The notes below the pieces were generated by a model that was not told where the DNA came from, searched no databases, and saw nothing but the letters and a program-made list of their open reading frames with translations. From positions 1-33,921 of the forward strand of contig CAZMVD010000035.1 in the NCBI GenBank assembly GCA_964569425.1: a DNA stretch of 33,921 nucleotides. The letters run 5' to 3'. Below are positions 23,672-31,641 of this stretch, one piece after another (within the stretch, counting starts at the first letter, position 1; each line of letters begins with the position of its first letter). Source of the DNA: JACQXM01 sp964569425. GTDB taxonomy: Bacteria; Planctomycetota; Phycisphaerae; UBA1845. The position numbers and the translations under genes are program-made.

Positions 23672-25003
23672 CTACGGCCCTTCGAGCTTCGCGATCTCCA
23701 TGGCCAAGGTGCCAAGTCGTTCCCTGGTTTCGACCCAGGAAGCCTGTTCGGTGATGGCCTGCCGCAGAAAAGCGTCGATCAGCGGTTTGGACTTCACCGC
23801 CGCGTCCACCTCCGGATTGGTCCCGGCCGCATAGGCCCCGACGTTGATAAGGTCCTCGGCATCGCGCCAGATGGCGATTTGCCGCCGCAGCCGGGCGGCG
23901 GCCTGCTGGGCGCGCTCGTCCACCAGGTCGGTCATCAATCTGCTGATACTTTCGAGCACGGACACGGCCGGATAATGGCCGCGCTGGGCCAGATCGCGCG
24001 ACAGCACGACGTGGCCGTCGAGAATGCCCCGGACCGCATCGGAGATGGGCTCGTTGAGGTCGTCGCCTTCGACCAGAACCGTGTACATTCCGGTCATGCT
24101 TCCTTCCGGTGTTCGCCCGCAGCGTTCCATGAGCGAGGGCAGCAGGCTGAACACGCTGGGCGGATAGCCCTTGGTCGTCGGGGGTTCGCCCGCGGCCAGT
24201 CCGATCTGTCGTTGGGCCATGGCAATGCGGGTCGTCGAGTCCATGAGCAGGAGCACATTGCGCCCCTGATCGCGGAAGTACTCGGCCACCGCGGTGGCGA
24301 CGAACGCTGCGCGCACGCGGAGTACGGGGGACTCATCCGAAGTGCTGGCCACGAGCACGCACCGGCGAAGCCCCTCCTCGCCAAGATCGCGGCGGATAAA
24401 GTCCCCTACTTCGCGACCGCGTTCTCCGATGAGCGCCACGACGATGACATCGGCGCCGGTAAACCGCGCGATCATGCCCAACAGCACGCTCTTGCCCACG
24501 CCGGTTCCGGCGAAAATGCCCAGGCGCTGCCCGGCGCCGACGGTGTGCAGCGCGTCGATGGCGCGGATGCCGGTGGGCATCACGTCAGTGATGGGTGCAC
24601 GATCCAGCGCGCGCGGCGCGGCACGGTACAGTGGATAATGGGACTCGACGACAAAGTCGGTTCGACCGCCGATGGGTTGCCCCAGCCCGTTCAGAATGGT
24701 GCCGGCCATGCCGCGGCCCACGGAGACATGCTGGCGATCGCCGGAGGCCGTCACCCGATGGCCGGCGGCCACGCCGTACGGCTCCTCCAGGGCGAGCAGA
24801 ACGGTGCGCTCGCCAGCCACGCCGACGATCTGCGCGGGCAGCGGCCGGGAGCCCGCGCGTTCGATGCGGCACATGGCTCCGACGGGCGCGGGAAGGCCAT
24901 CGGCGGTCACGCTGAAGCCGCTTACCTCGGCAACTCGGCCGCAGACGCGGCGGAACTCTGCGCGTTCGACCAGGCGGCGATGATGTTCAAACAGCTCAGG
25001 CAT
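23672..25003 (-). CDS. fliI: flagellum-specific ATPase FliI
   Basis: FliI is the hexameric ATPase of flagellar export, related to F1-beta. From the ATG at 25001-25003 it is 443 residues, the normal size. It has Walker A GTGVGKSV (166-173), LLLMDSTTRIAMAQRQIGLA (Walker B and the following helix), GEPPTTKGYPPSVFSLLP (the family signature) and the C-terminal helical domain. No strong RBS precedes this ATG or the one four codons upstream (25013-25015). Because the start lies inside the 3' end of fliH, translational coupling is likely. It stands between fliH and fliJ. Confidence 0.96.
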   Translation of the reverse strand: MPELFEHHRRLVERAEFRRVCGRVAEVSGFSVTADGLPAPVGAMCRIERAGSRPLPAQIVGVAGERTVLLALEEPYGVAAGHRVTASGDRQHVSVGRGMAGTILNGLGQPIGGRTDFVVESHYPLYRAAPRALDRAPITDVMPTGIRAIDALHTVGAGQRLGIFAGTGVGKSVLLGMIARFTGADVIVVALIGERGREVGDFIRRDLGEEGLRRCVLVASTSDESPVLRVRAAFVATAVAEYFRDQGRNVLLLMDSTTRIAMAQRQIGLAAGEPPTTKGYPPSVFSLLPSLMERCGRTPEGSMTGMYTVLVEGDDLNEPISDAVRGILDGHVVLSRDLAQRGHYPAVSVLESISRLMTDLVDERAQQAAARLRRQIAIWRDAEDLINVGAYAAGTNPEVDAAVKSKPLIDAFLRQAITEQASWVETRERLGTLAMEIAKLEGP

Positions 25004-25772
25004 GTTTTTTAGCATCGCCGAATGGGGCAGGTTCGGTCTCATTGGCGAAAAGGCGCGGCGACTCCACGGGCTCGGTTTCGCCAAGCAGCAACCGGACCAT
25101 TTCGTCGATCTGGGTTTCCAGAGACGCATCGACTTCGGTGCGTTCGCTCGAAAGGCGGCAGCCGCCGGGGGCAAGGGATTCGTCGGCCATCAAGCTCACG
25201 TGGCGCAGCGGATTCGCGGGGCGTACCACGTTCTCGGCGTACATCTCCAGCGCGGCCAGTACGTCGGGATGAACGCGAACGGTGACGTTGGTGCGCGCAT
25301 CCACCAGGGCGAGCGCACGGCGGAAGTTCTCTACGGTCGCTTCGCTTCGCTGCCGGCCGATGGCCAGCGTGAGCTTGCTGGCGATGGACACGGCCAACTC
25401 GAGCACGTGGCGTTCGGCGTCGATCGCCAGTTGGGTCTTCGCTTTTTCGAATTCCTCGGCGGCTGTCTGGAATGAGGTGACGACCGCGCGGCCGCTCGTT
25501 TCAAACGCACTCAGGGCTTCCTGCCGGGCCTGGTCGCGTCCGGCTTCACGACCCTCGGCCATGCCGCGCTCGAAACCTTCCCGGCGGGCTTCCTCCTGTG
25601 CGGCGTGGCGAAGCTGCTGGTCCTGACGGCGGGCGGCGGCGAGGATCTCCGCTGCCTGTTGACGGGCGGCTTCGATGAAGGCGCGCGCCTCGCGCAGGTG
25701 GTCGGAAAGATCTACCGTGGACAATCGCCCGAGCATCTGTCCCGATTGGCCCGCTTTGATTACCGTCGGCAT
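24996..25772 (-). CDS. fliH: flagellar export regulator FliH
   Basis: FliH dimers bind FliI and hold the ATPase at the export gate and C-ring. The 258-residue protein has an N-terminal region with a long helix of the FliH type: FERGMAEGREAGRDQARQEA contains the GxxxG-like repeats. The C-terminal half follows (about 115-225, AIDAERHVLELAVSIASKL, RVHPDVLAALE, APGGCRLSSERTEVDASLETQ). The stop overlaps the fliI start. The RBS is poor. It lies 167 bp after fliG; that gap holds two stem-loops. Confidence 0.9.
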   Translation of the reverse strand: MPTVIKAGQSGQMLGRLSTVDLSDHLREARAFIEAARQQAAEILAAARRQDQQLRHAAQEEARREGFERGMAEGREAGRDQARQEALSAFETSGRAVVTSFQTAAEEFEKAKTQLAIDAERHVLELAVSIASKLTLAIGRQRSEATVENFRRALALVDARTNVTVRVHPDVLAALEMYAENVVRPANPLRHVSLMADESLAPGGCRLSSERTEVDASLETQIDEMVRLLLGETEPVESPRLFANETEPAPFGDAKKHA

Positions 25773-25812
25773 CGTCTACGCCACTTTCAGAGGGCTGATC
25801 TATTCCACGACA

Positions 25813-25835
25813 AGTCGGTCCCCGCGAAACCGACT
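25813..25835 (-). other. stem-loop 1 in the fliG-fliH gap
   Basis: AGTCGGT (25813-25819), 9-nt loop, ACCGACT (25829-25835): a perfect 7-bp stem about 40 nt before the fliH start on the transcript. It could modulate fliH translation or mark a processing site. No T tract follows. Confidence 0.42.
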
Positions 25836-25850
25836 GAGCGCCCGAGGTTC

Positions 25851-25921
25851 GAGACTTCGCGCGGGCTGCCTTTGACGATGGGCGTCACGCGAAGCAAGCC
25901 CGCAGCGGGCAGCGAAGTCTC
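25851..25921 (-). other. nested stem-loop 2 in the fliG-fliH gap
   Basis: An outer stem GAGACTTCGC (25851-25860) / GCGAAGTCTC (25912-25921) of 10 perfect pairs encloses an inner stem GCGGGCT (25861-25867) / AGCCCGC (25897-25903), which adds 7 more after an 8-nt bulge on one side. A further CTTCGCG/CGCGAAG dyad inside allows alternate folds. It lies shortly after the fliG stop codon and is one of the strongest folds in the window. It might be a REP-like element, an attenuator, or a stabiliser of the fliF-fliG segment. Confidence 0.5.
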
Positions 25922-25939
25922 CACCAGGGGCCATAGCCA

Positions 25940-27001
25940 TTACACAATAATTTCCTTTTCTCCGCCGCGACCGGAGATGATGATCTCTCCCGCTTCTTCG
26001 AGACGGCGCACGACGTCGACAATCTTCTGCTGCGCCGCTTCGACGTCGCTGATGCGCACCGGCCCCATGTACTCCATGTCTTCGCGGATCAGTTGCGCGG
26101 CGCGCTCCGACATGTTGCGGAAGATTTTGTCCATGAGTTCCGGGCTGGCGGTCTTGAGCGCCAGCGCCAGGTCTTCGTTCTCGATTTCCTTGAGCACCGA
26201 CTGAATGCCCTTGTCGTTGACGAGCATGATGTCTTCGAAGATGAACATCAGTCGGCGGATTTGTTCGACGAGGTCGGGGTCCTGCCCCTCCAGCGTTTCG
26301 AGAATGGTCTTTTCGGTGCTGCGGTCGGCGAGGTTGAGCATTTCGGCAATGGCCTCGACCCCGCCGGCCTTCTGGAAGGTCTGCGACACCAGTCCCGAAA
26401 GGCGCATTTCCAGCCCCTGTTCGACTTCCTTGATCACTTCGGGGTTGGTGTTGTCCATGCGTGCGACGCGGGTCACCACCTCCACCTGTTTGGCGGCAGG
26501 TAAACTCACCAGGATTTCGCTGGCCTTGTTGGCCGGAAGGTGCGAGAGTATCAGCGCAATAGTCTGCGGGTGCTCATCCTGAATAAAGGTGGTGAGGTTT
26601 TCGGCGTCGGTTTTGGCCAGGAACGAAAACGGTTGTTTGTGGATCTGGTGCTCCACCATCTTAAGTATGCGGTTGGCCTGGTCGGACGGGAGGACTTTCT
26701 CGAGTAGTTGCCGGGCGTAGGTGATGCCCCCTTGTTTGACATATTGGCTGGCGATGGCGAGGCGGTAAAACTCTTCGATCACCTCTCCGCGCATTTCGGG
26801 GCTGACGCTGTCGAGGTGCGCGATTTCGCGGGTCAATTCCTCGATGGTGTCCTGGTCAAGCTGGCGCATGACCGCGGCGGAGCACTCACGATCCAGGGAC
26901 AGGAGCAGGACTGCGGCCTTGGTCAGGCCGCGCATGGCGGCGCCATCGTCGATCGTGGCGCCGGTGCCGTTGCCGCGGCCATTTGCGGATCCCTTGCCCA
27001 T
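25940..27001 (-). CDS. fliG: flagellar motor switch protein FliG
   Basis: FliG joins the MS ring to the C-ring and receives torque from MotA. The 353 residues contain the N domain (LTKAAVLLLSLDRECSAAVM), the middle domain with the EHPQ motif at 143-146 (FIQDEHPQTIALILSHLP), and a C domain. The C domain has VEAIAEMLNLADRSTEKTIL, LRRLMF-type residues (IRRLMFIFEDIMLV) and the charged torque helix (IQSVLKEIENEDLALALKTA). The N-terminal tail is Gly/Asn-rich and slightly extended. It starts 58 bp after fliF. Clear family member at normal length. Confidence 0.97.
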   Translation of the reverse strand: MGKGSANGRGNGTGATIDDGAAMRGLTKAAVLLLSLDRECSAAVMRQLDQDTIEELTREIAHLDSVSPEMRGEVIEEFYRLAIASQYVKQGGITYARQLLEKVLPSDQANRILKMVEHQIHKQPFSFLAKTDAENLTTFIQDEHPQTIALILSHLPANKASEILVSLPAAKQVEVVTRVARMDNTNPEVIKEVEQGLEMRLSGLVSQTFQKAGGVEAIAEMLNLADRSTEKTILETLEGQDPDLVEQIRRLMFIFEDIMLVNDKGIQSVLKEIENEDLALALKTASPELMDKIFRNMSERAAQLIREDMEYMGPVRISDVEAAQQKIVDVVRRLEEAGEIIISGRGGEKEIIV

Positions 27002-27059
27002 TATGCCGTCCCCCGGAGACGCCGGCGGCGCGCGCTTGGCGGAGTTGGACGAACGGTCC

Positions 27060-28736
27060 TCATGCGGACTCCTGTACCCAGCGACGCAACAGTTCGGCGG
27101 CGGCGCGCGGGTCTTCTTCGACCATCTTGGCGACTTCCTGCCCCAATTCCTGGTAGCGGAGCGTCTTCTCGTCTACTTCGTGGCCGGTGAGGAAGCTTTC
27201 CGAAACGGCCGCTTGTCCAATGGTGGAAGGCCCCACGGTGAGCACCGGCTCGGCGCCGCCGGCATCGGCGGCGGACAGCATGCGCGCCGAGTTAGCCATC
27301 GCGTCGGAGGAATGACGAACGATGCGCATCATCATGAACAGACTGAGCAGGGCCAGGGTTCCGAGGCCCGCGGCCGGTCCGTAGTCGCGCAACATGTTCA
27401 TGGCGTCCATGTCGGCACGCGCGTCGCCGATCGCGGCCGCTTCGCCCGGCGGCATCCACTCGCCGCCTCCCGAGGTCCATTTCATATCCGGGTATACGTC
27501 GACCTGAACATCGCGCGGATTGCGGGCCATGACGATGCGCTCGACGGTGGTTCTGACCCTCGTCAATTCGGCCTCGCGTATCGCGGTGAAAACCGGGTCG
27601 TCGTCCGCCGGACTCTCGGTGCCGGGATTCCGGGCGGCGAACAGCCCGACGATGAAGCTCCGCGGAATGCTCACGGTCGCGGAAACGTTCTTGGTGGCCA
27701 TGGGCAGATGTTCGACGGTCTCCGTCTCGCGCAGCCTGGGCTCGAAGTTTTCGACCTTGGTTTCCTCGGTGGTTTGCGATTGACCGTTTCCTGCCGCGGA
27801 AATCGCGGTGCCCAGATTGGCCTGCACGCCGGGTTCGGCGGCTGGTGCCGCCGTCGAGGATTCGGTCGATTGCGACGATTCCGTCCGCGGCTGGGGAGCG
27901 TCGTGCGATTGTTTCTGCACCACGCGTTTGCTGGTATCGAGTTCCACGGTGACCTGCGCACGAACACCGGGAATGTCGGCGAGTTGGGCCATGATCTTGG
28001 CCAGCAGGTGCGCTTCGCGGTTCTTGACCATCCCCAGGTAGTCGAAGCTCAAGGCATCATCGGGGTGAGGTACGCTGAAGGACCGTCCGGTGCGCGAGTC
28101 CATGATGTTGACGTTATGGGGCTTCAATCCTGCCACCGAGCCTGCGACCAGCTTGGCGAAGCCCTCGACCATTTCGGGACCCATGTCGGCGCCGGGCGCC
28201 AGACTCACCGCGACCGAGGCCGTGGGTACGTCACCGGGCAGGCCAAGGCGGCGACGACTCTTGGGGTTGATGAGCACAGACGCCTTGCGCACAAACGGAT
28301 AGGTTGAGATGATCTTCGCCAGTTCGTTGCCCATGGCGTAGTTCTGGGCATACTCGCGCGCTTCGGGCGATTGGAAGGGGTTGGCATCCTTGATCACGGC
28401 GGACATGTCGAACAGGCTGCCCTCGGGCAGGGCGTTGGCCGAATGCACGACGCGCAGTGCATTGTGGCGGTCTGAAGGAGAAACGAAGATTCGCGTTCCC
28501 GCGGTTTGAAAGCGGATGCCATTGGTCCGCAACGCCGCCTCCGCGGCGTCCAGCGAGTCAAAGTGGAATTCCTGATTCACCAGCGGGACGAGTTCCGGCG
28601 CCGTAGACCACTGCATGAGCCAGAGCAGCGAGAATGCCACCAGCGCCGCGCACAAGCCCAGCGCAACGCGCTGCGACACGGAGAGGACGCCCATCCGCGC
28701 CGCAATCTGACTCACCATTTGACGCAGTCGTTCCAT
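27060..28736 (-). CDS. fliF: flagellar MS-ring protein FliF
   Basis: FliF builds the MS ring in the inner membrane, the base of the motor. The 558 residues have a first membrane helix (about 24-43). RBM domains follow with FDSLDAAEAALRTNGIRF, ALPEGSLFDMS, EYAQNYAMGNELAKIISTYP and VRKASVLINPKSRR (a YscJ-like region), and then a long low-complexity loop (about 265-350). A second helix lies near 430-455, with a FliG-binding tail ending RRWVQESA. No SD is visible before the ATG at 28734-28736, which is unusual for so central a gene. It stands 38 bp after fliE. Confidence 0.96.
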   Translation of the reverse strand: MERLRQMVSQIAARMGVLSVSQRVALGLCAALVAFSLLWLMQWSTAPELVPLVNQEFHFDSLDAAEAALRTNGIRFQTAGTRIFVSPSDRHNALRVVHSANALPEGSLFDMSAVIKDANPFQSPEAREYAQNYAMGNELAKIISTYPFVRKASVLINPKSRRRLGLPGDVPTASVAVSLAPGADMGPEMVEGFAKLVAGSVAGLKPHNVNIMDSRTGRSFSVPHPDDALSFDYLGMVKNREAHLLAKIMAQLADIPGVRAQVTVELDTSKRVVQKQSHDAPQPRTESSQSTESSTAAPAAEPGVQANLGTAISAAGNGQSQTTEETKVENFEPRLRETETVEHLPMATKNVSATVSIPRSFIVGLFAARNPGTESPADDDPVFTAIREAELTRVRTTVERIVMARNPRDVQVDVYPDMKWTSGGGEWMPPGEAAAIGDARADMDAMNMLRDYGPAAGLGTLALLSLFMMMRIVRHSSDAMANSARMLSAADAGGAEPVLTVGPSTIGQAAVSESFLTGHEVDEKTLRYQELGQEVAKMVEEDPRAAAELLRRWVQESA

Positions 28737-28774
28737 CGTTATCGAGATTACATGCGGTGCGGGTCACGGCGGAC

Positions 28775-29086
28775 CTACACGCGCATCTGTTTGATTTCCT
28801 CGTAGGCGTCGCTCAGCTTGTTACGCACCTCCATCAGCAGATCGAAGGCGATGCCGGCCTTGTTCACCGCAGTGAGCACCTCTGCCACGTTGTCCGTTTC
28901 GCCGGTTAGCAAGCGCTGCACGCCCTGATCCGCCTCGGTCTGAAGCCGGTTAACCTCGTCGAGACTTCCCATCAGGATCGACTTGAAGTCCCTGCCCGGG
29001 ACCTGTCCGGACGCGGCGGCGGGCGCCGCAGGCCCCATGGGTTGCGGCGGTTGGATGTTTCCCACTTGGGCAATCGGGTCGGGCAC
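28775..29086 (-). CDS. fliE: MS-ring/rod junction protein FliE
   Basis: FliE joins the MS ring to the rod and contacts the export gate exit. The 103 residues end with the family core NVAEVLTAVNKAGIAFDLLM, EVRNKLSDAYEEIKQMRV. The Pro/Ala-rich N-terminus is less conserved. The start is GTG at 29084-29086, with AGGGAG 8 nt upstream. It is located between flgC (35 bp) and fliF (38 bp) as in most bacteria. Confidence 0.95.
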   Translation of the reverse strand: MPDPIAQVGNIQPPQPMGPAAPAAASGQVPGRDFKSILMGSLDEVNRLQTEADQGVQRLLTGETDNVAEVLTAVNKAGIAFDLLMEVRNKLSDAYEEIKQMRV

Positions 29087-29121
29087 GATTCAAACTCCCT
29101 GGGGCACGGCGCCGTATCACG

Positions 29122-29532
29122 TCAAGCGATCAGTCGCAACGTTGTCGCCGCCATCGCCTTCACTGCCTCGATGACCGTGGCGTTCGCCTCATAAGCGCGC
29201 GAGGCGGCCATGGCATTTACCATTTCCGTGTGATAATCGACATTGGACACGCGGACGTATCCCTTTTCATTCCCCTCCTTGATCGCGTCGGCATGGTGCG
29301 GATCCCAGCGCAGCCCGAAGGGGGAGCGGTCTTCTGCGACGGCGGCCACGTGCACGCCTGCGCCGCCTCGTCCGTCGCCCGGCGCAAACAAGGCAACCTT
29401 GCGGCGAAAGGGCACCGACCGCCCGAACTCATCGCGCGTTACGTCCTTCATGGCGATGTTGCCCGCAATGACGTCAAGCTGGGTGCGCTGCGCCACCAGG
29501 GCCGAAGTGCTGATATCCAGCGAACCAAACAT
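29122..29532 (-). CDS. flgC: flagellar proximal rod protein FlgC
   Basis: FlgC is a rod subunit exported by the type III gate. The 136-residue protein has the rod N-terminus FGSLDISTSALVAQRTQLDV, IAGNIAMKDVTR, and the C-terminal coil VSNVDYHTEMVNAMAASRAY, EANATVIEAVKAMAATTLRL. I start at the ATG at 29530-29532, where homology begins and GGGAG stands 11 nt upstream. An ATG six codons earlier (29548-29550) is the alternative but lacks an RBS. The usual Asn-Ala in the N-terminal motif (NIANA) is replaced by NIAMKD. Confidence 0.94.
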   Translation of the reverse strand: MFGSLDISTSALVAQRTQLDVIAGNIAMKDVTRDEFGRSVPFRRKVALFAPGDGRGGAGVHVAAVAEDRSPFGLRWDPHHADAIKEGNEKGYVRVSNVDYHTEMVNAMAASRAYEANATVIEAVKAMAATTLRLIA

Positions 29533-29581
29533 GTCTTCGCTCACTCCCATTCAACCCGGCGGGCGATCCCCCGAGCCACCA

Positions 29582-30013
29582 CTACGTCGCGCCGCGGATC
29601 GCCTTTCGGAGACCGTCGAACCTGTCGCGTAACAATGCGGCGGTCAGTTCCTGGGCCATGCCCACTTCCGCCAAGTCGGTCATTTCCCGTTCGATCGAGA
29701 GATTGGTGCCGTCATGGAACAACAGGTGGTCCGCAGGCCGCTCGGTAGGTGTCACCTGAAGACGCCCATCCGCTGCGGTGCGGACGTGATTTGCGCGAAT
29801 GGCCCATGGCTTTTGAACGTCGCCGCCACGATCGGCAAGGGCGCTGCGCAGCGCCTGCTGGAATTCGCGCGTGTTCACCTGCTTGGCGCGGTAGCCCGGC
29901 GTCTGCCAGTTGGCGACGTTTTCCGCAATGGTCTTCAATCGAACCTGATTGAAGGCCATGGTACTCACCAGCGCCGGCATCGCACCACGATCGGTCACGC
30001 TCGACAAGAACAC
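29582..30013 (-). CDS. flgB: flagellar proximal rod protein FlgB
   Basis: FlgB is the first rod protein and here the first gene of the structural operon. The 143 residues contain STMAFNQVRLKTIAENVANW, QTPGYRAKQVNTREFQQAL and the C-terminal MTDLAEVGMAQELTAALLRD. The start is the GTG at 30011-30013. A strong AGAGGAG stands 6 nt upstream, and the earlier in-frame ATG (30092-30094) gives a non-homologous Arg/Gly-rich extension. A sigma-54-like element lies about 150 bp upstream, in the 227-bp gap behind the response-regulator gene. Confidence 0.94.
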   Translation of the reverse strand: MFLSSVTDRGAMPALVSTMAFNQVRLKTIAENVANWQTPGYRAKQVNTREFQQALRSALADRGGDVQKPWAIRANHVRTAADGRLQVTPTERPADHLLFHDGTNLSIEREMTDLAEVGMAQELTAALLRDRFDGLRKAIRGAT

Positions 30014-30160
30014 CGTCGTCTCCTCTTGCCGGATTCGGGGTCCGGCAGCTCCGCATCGCGCACTGGGGCGCTGACCGTGCGGGCTGCCTTGCATCCTTCG
30101 TTCCAGCCGGTTCGACCCTCACTCCCAGCGTCGTGGCGGGCACAACCGCCCGGGAAGACG

Positions 30161-30176
30161 GGCAACAAGTGCGCCG
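30161..30176 (-). promoter_or_regulatory. candidate sigma-54 promoter upstream of flgB
   Basis: The minus strand reads CGGCGCACTTGTTGCC, which has GG and GC exactly 10 nt apart and matches the consensus TGGCACGNNNNTTGCW at the invariant GG, GC and both T of TTGC (8 of 12 defined positions). Start would be near 30150, giving a leader of about 137 nt before flgB. A sigma-54 activator gene directly upstream supports it. The -24 box deviates (GGCGCA for GGCACG), so it is a candidate. Confidence 0.45.
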
Positions 30177-30240
30177 CAACTGCGATTCCTGCGCAGTGCG
30201 ACCGGGTCACCAGTCCCTTGGGGTGCCCTGAACCAGCTCC

Positions 30241-31641
30241 TTAGGCGCCGACCGCGGCGCCGACGAATTCCCGCACCGGCGATTGGCGAGCCGCCTCCTC
30301 GCGCCACTGTTTGAGCTTCATACCCAGCGTACGTACGCCCATCCCGAGAGCTTTGGCCGACTTGACACGGTGGCCGTTGAACCGCGCCAGCGTACGTTCA
30401 ATCAACTGCCGCTCCATGTCTTCCAGCATGTGACCGTCGCGCAGGGCGGCGAGTCCGTCGCTGCTGCGGGCATGTCCATGCAACCACCCCTCCACCAGGT
30501 CGGCGGTGAGCACATCGGATGGGCAAAGCGTGGCCGCACGGTGGCACAGGTTCTCCAACTCGCGCACGTTCCCCGGCCAGTTGTATTCGGTGAGCACTTC
30601 CATGGCCTGCGGCGCGACGGTAATGGTCCGCGCTCCCTCGCGCTTGGACGCCTGTCCCAAGAAATAACCAACGAGTTCCGGAATGTCCTCCATCCGCTGG
30701 CGCAACGGGGGCACCTGCACGGGTAGTACGTTCAGCCGGTAGAACAGGTCGGCGCGGAATCGGTTGCGCGCAATCCAATCTTCCAGGTTGCGGTTGGTGG
30801 TGGCGATGACGCGCACGTTGGAGCGACGAGTGACGCTGCTGCCCACCCGCTCGAATTCGTTTTCCTGCAACACGCGGAGCAGTTTCGACTGTAAGGGCAC
30901 GCCCATTTCCGAAATCTCGTCAAGCAGCAACGTGCCGCCATCGGCGAGTTCGAAACGCCCCTTGCGCGTTCGATCGGCACCGGTGAAGGCGCCGCGCTCG
31001 TGGCCAAACAGCTCACTCTCCAGGAGGTTGGCTGACAGTGCCGCGCAGTTCAAACACAGCATGGGGCGGTCCGCGCGCGGCGACTGGCGATGAATGGACG
31101 CTGCGACCAGTTCTTTCCCGGTTCCCGACTCGCCGGTGATGAGCACGGTGGAATGACTGGCCGCGACTCGACTCACCTGCTCACGGAGCCGGGCCATCGT
31201 GGGGGACGAGCCGACCAGCTCGCGGCGTCGCCCGAGGTCGTCGACGCTGATCCGCAAGGCTTCGTTTTCGCGACGCAGGCGGGTGTGCTCGAGCGCCCGC
31301 TCGATCAGGACGACCAAGGCTTCGGATTCGAATGGTTTTTGAAGATAATCGAAGGCTCCGATTTTCATCGCCTCCACGGCCGTCGAAACGGTCGCATAGG
31401 CGGTCATCATGATGATGGGTGTATCGAGCCCCATGCCGCGGACTTCGCGAATCAACGCGAGACCGTCCATGCGCGGCATTTTGAGATCTGAGAGGATCAC
31501 ATCGAAGCCGATCTGCTTGATTTGAGCCAGTGCTTCGATGGGATCGTCAAAGGCCGTAACGCGATGATCCTCTCGTGTCAGGGTCGCCGTGATCGAGTCG
31601 CGAAGAATCGCCTGATCGTCCACTACACAAACATGCGCCAT
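30241..31641 (-). CDS. sigma-54-dependent flagellar response regulator (FlgR/FleR type)
   Basis: This NtrC-family activator of 466 residues has three domains. The receiver (1-120) has D8/D9 and phosphoacceptor D52 (ILSDLKMPRMDG), T80 and K102. The AAA+ domain (about 140-375) has Walker A GESGTGKE (170-177), the sigma-54-contacting GAFTGA loop (217-222), Walker B GGTLLLDEIS and the arginine-containing FRADLFYRLNV and NWPGNVRELENL. The C-terminal FIS-type HTH has KSAKALGMGVRTLGMKLKQW. The ATG directly follows the kinase stop (TAAATG). Position before flgB marks it as the likely activator of the rod-hook operon. A symbol would be a guess between flgR, fleR and atoC-like names. Confidence 0.9.
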   Translation of the reverse strand: MAHVCVVDDQAILRDSITATLTREDHRVTAFDDPIEALAQIKQIGFDVILSDLKMPRMDGLALIREVRGMGLDTPIIMMTAYATVSTAVEAMKIGAFDYLQKPFESEALVVLIERALEHTRLRRENEALRISVDDLGRRRELVGSSPTMARLREQVSRVAASHSTVLITGESGTGKELVAASIHRQSPRADRPMLCLNCAALSANLLESELFGHERGAFTGADRTRKGRFELADGGTLLLDEISEMGVPLQSKLLRVLQENEFERVGSSVTRRSNVRVIATTNRNLEDWIARNRFRADLFYRLNVLPVQVPPLRQRMEDIPELVGYFLGQASKREGARTITVAPQAMEVLTEYNWPGNVRELENLCHRAATLCPSDVLTADLVEGWLHGHARSSDGLAALRDGHMLEDMERQLIERTLARFNGHRVKSAKALGMGVRTLGMKLKQWREEAARQSPVREFVGAAVGA

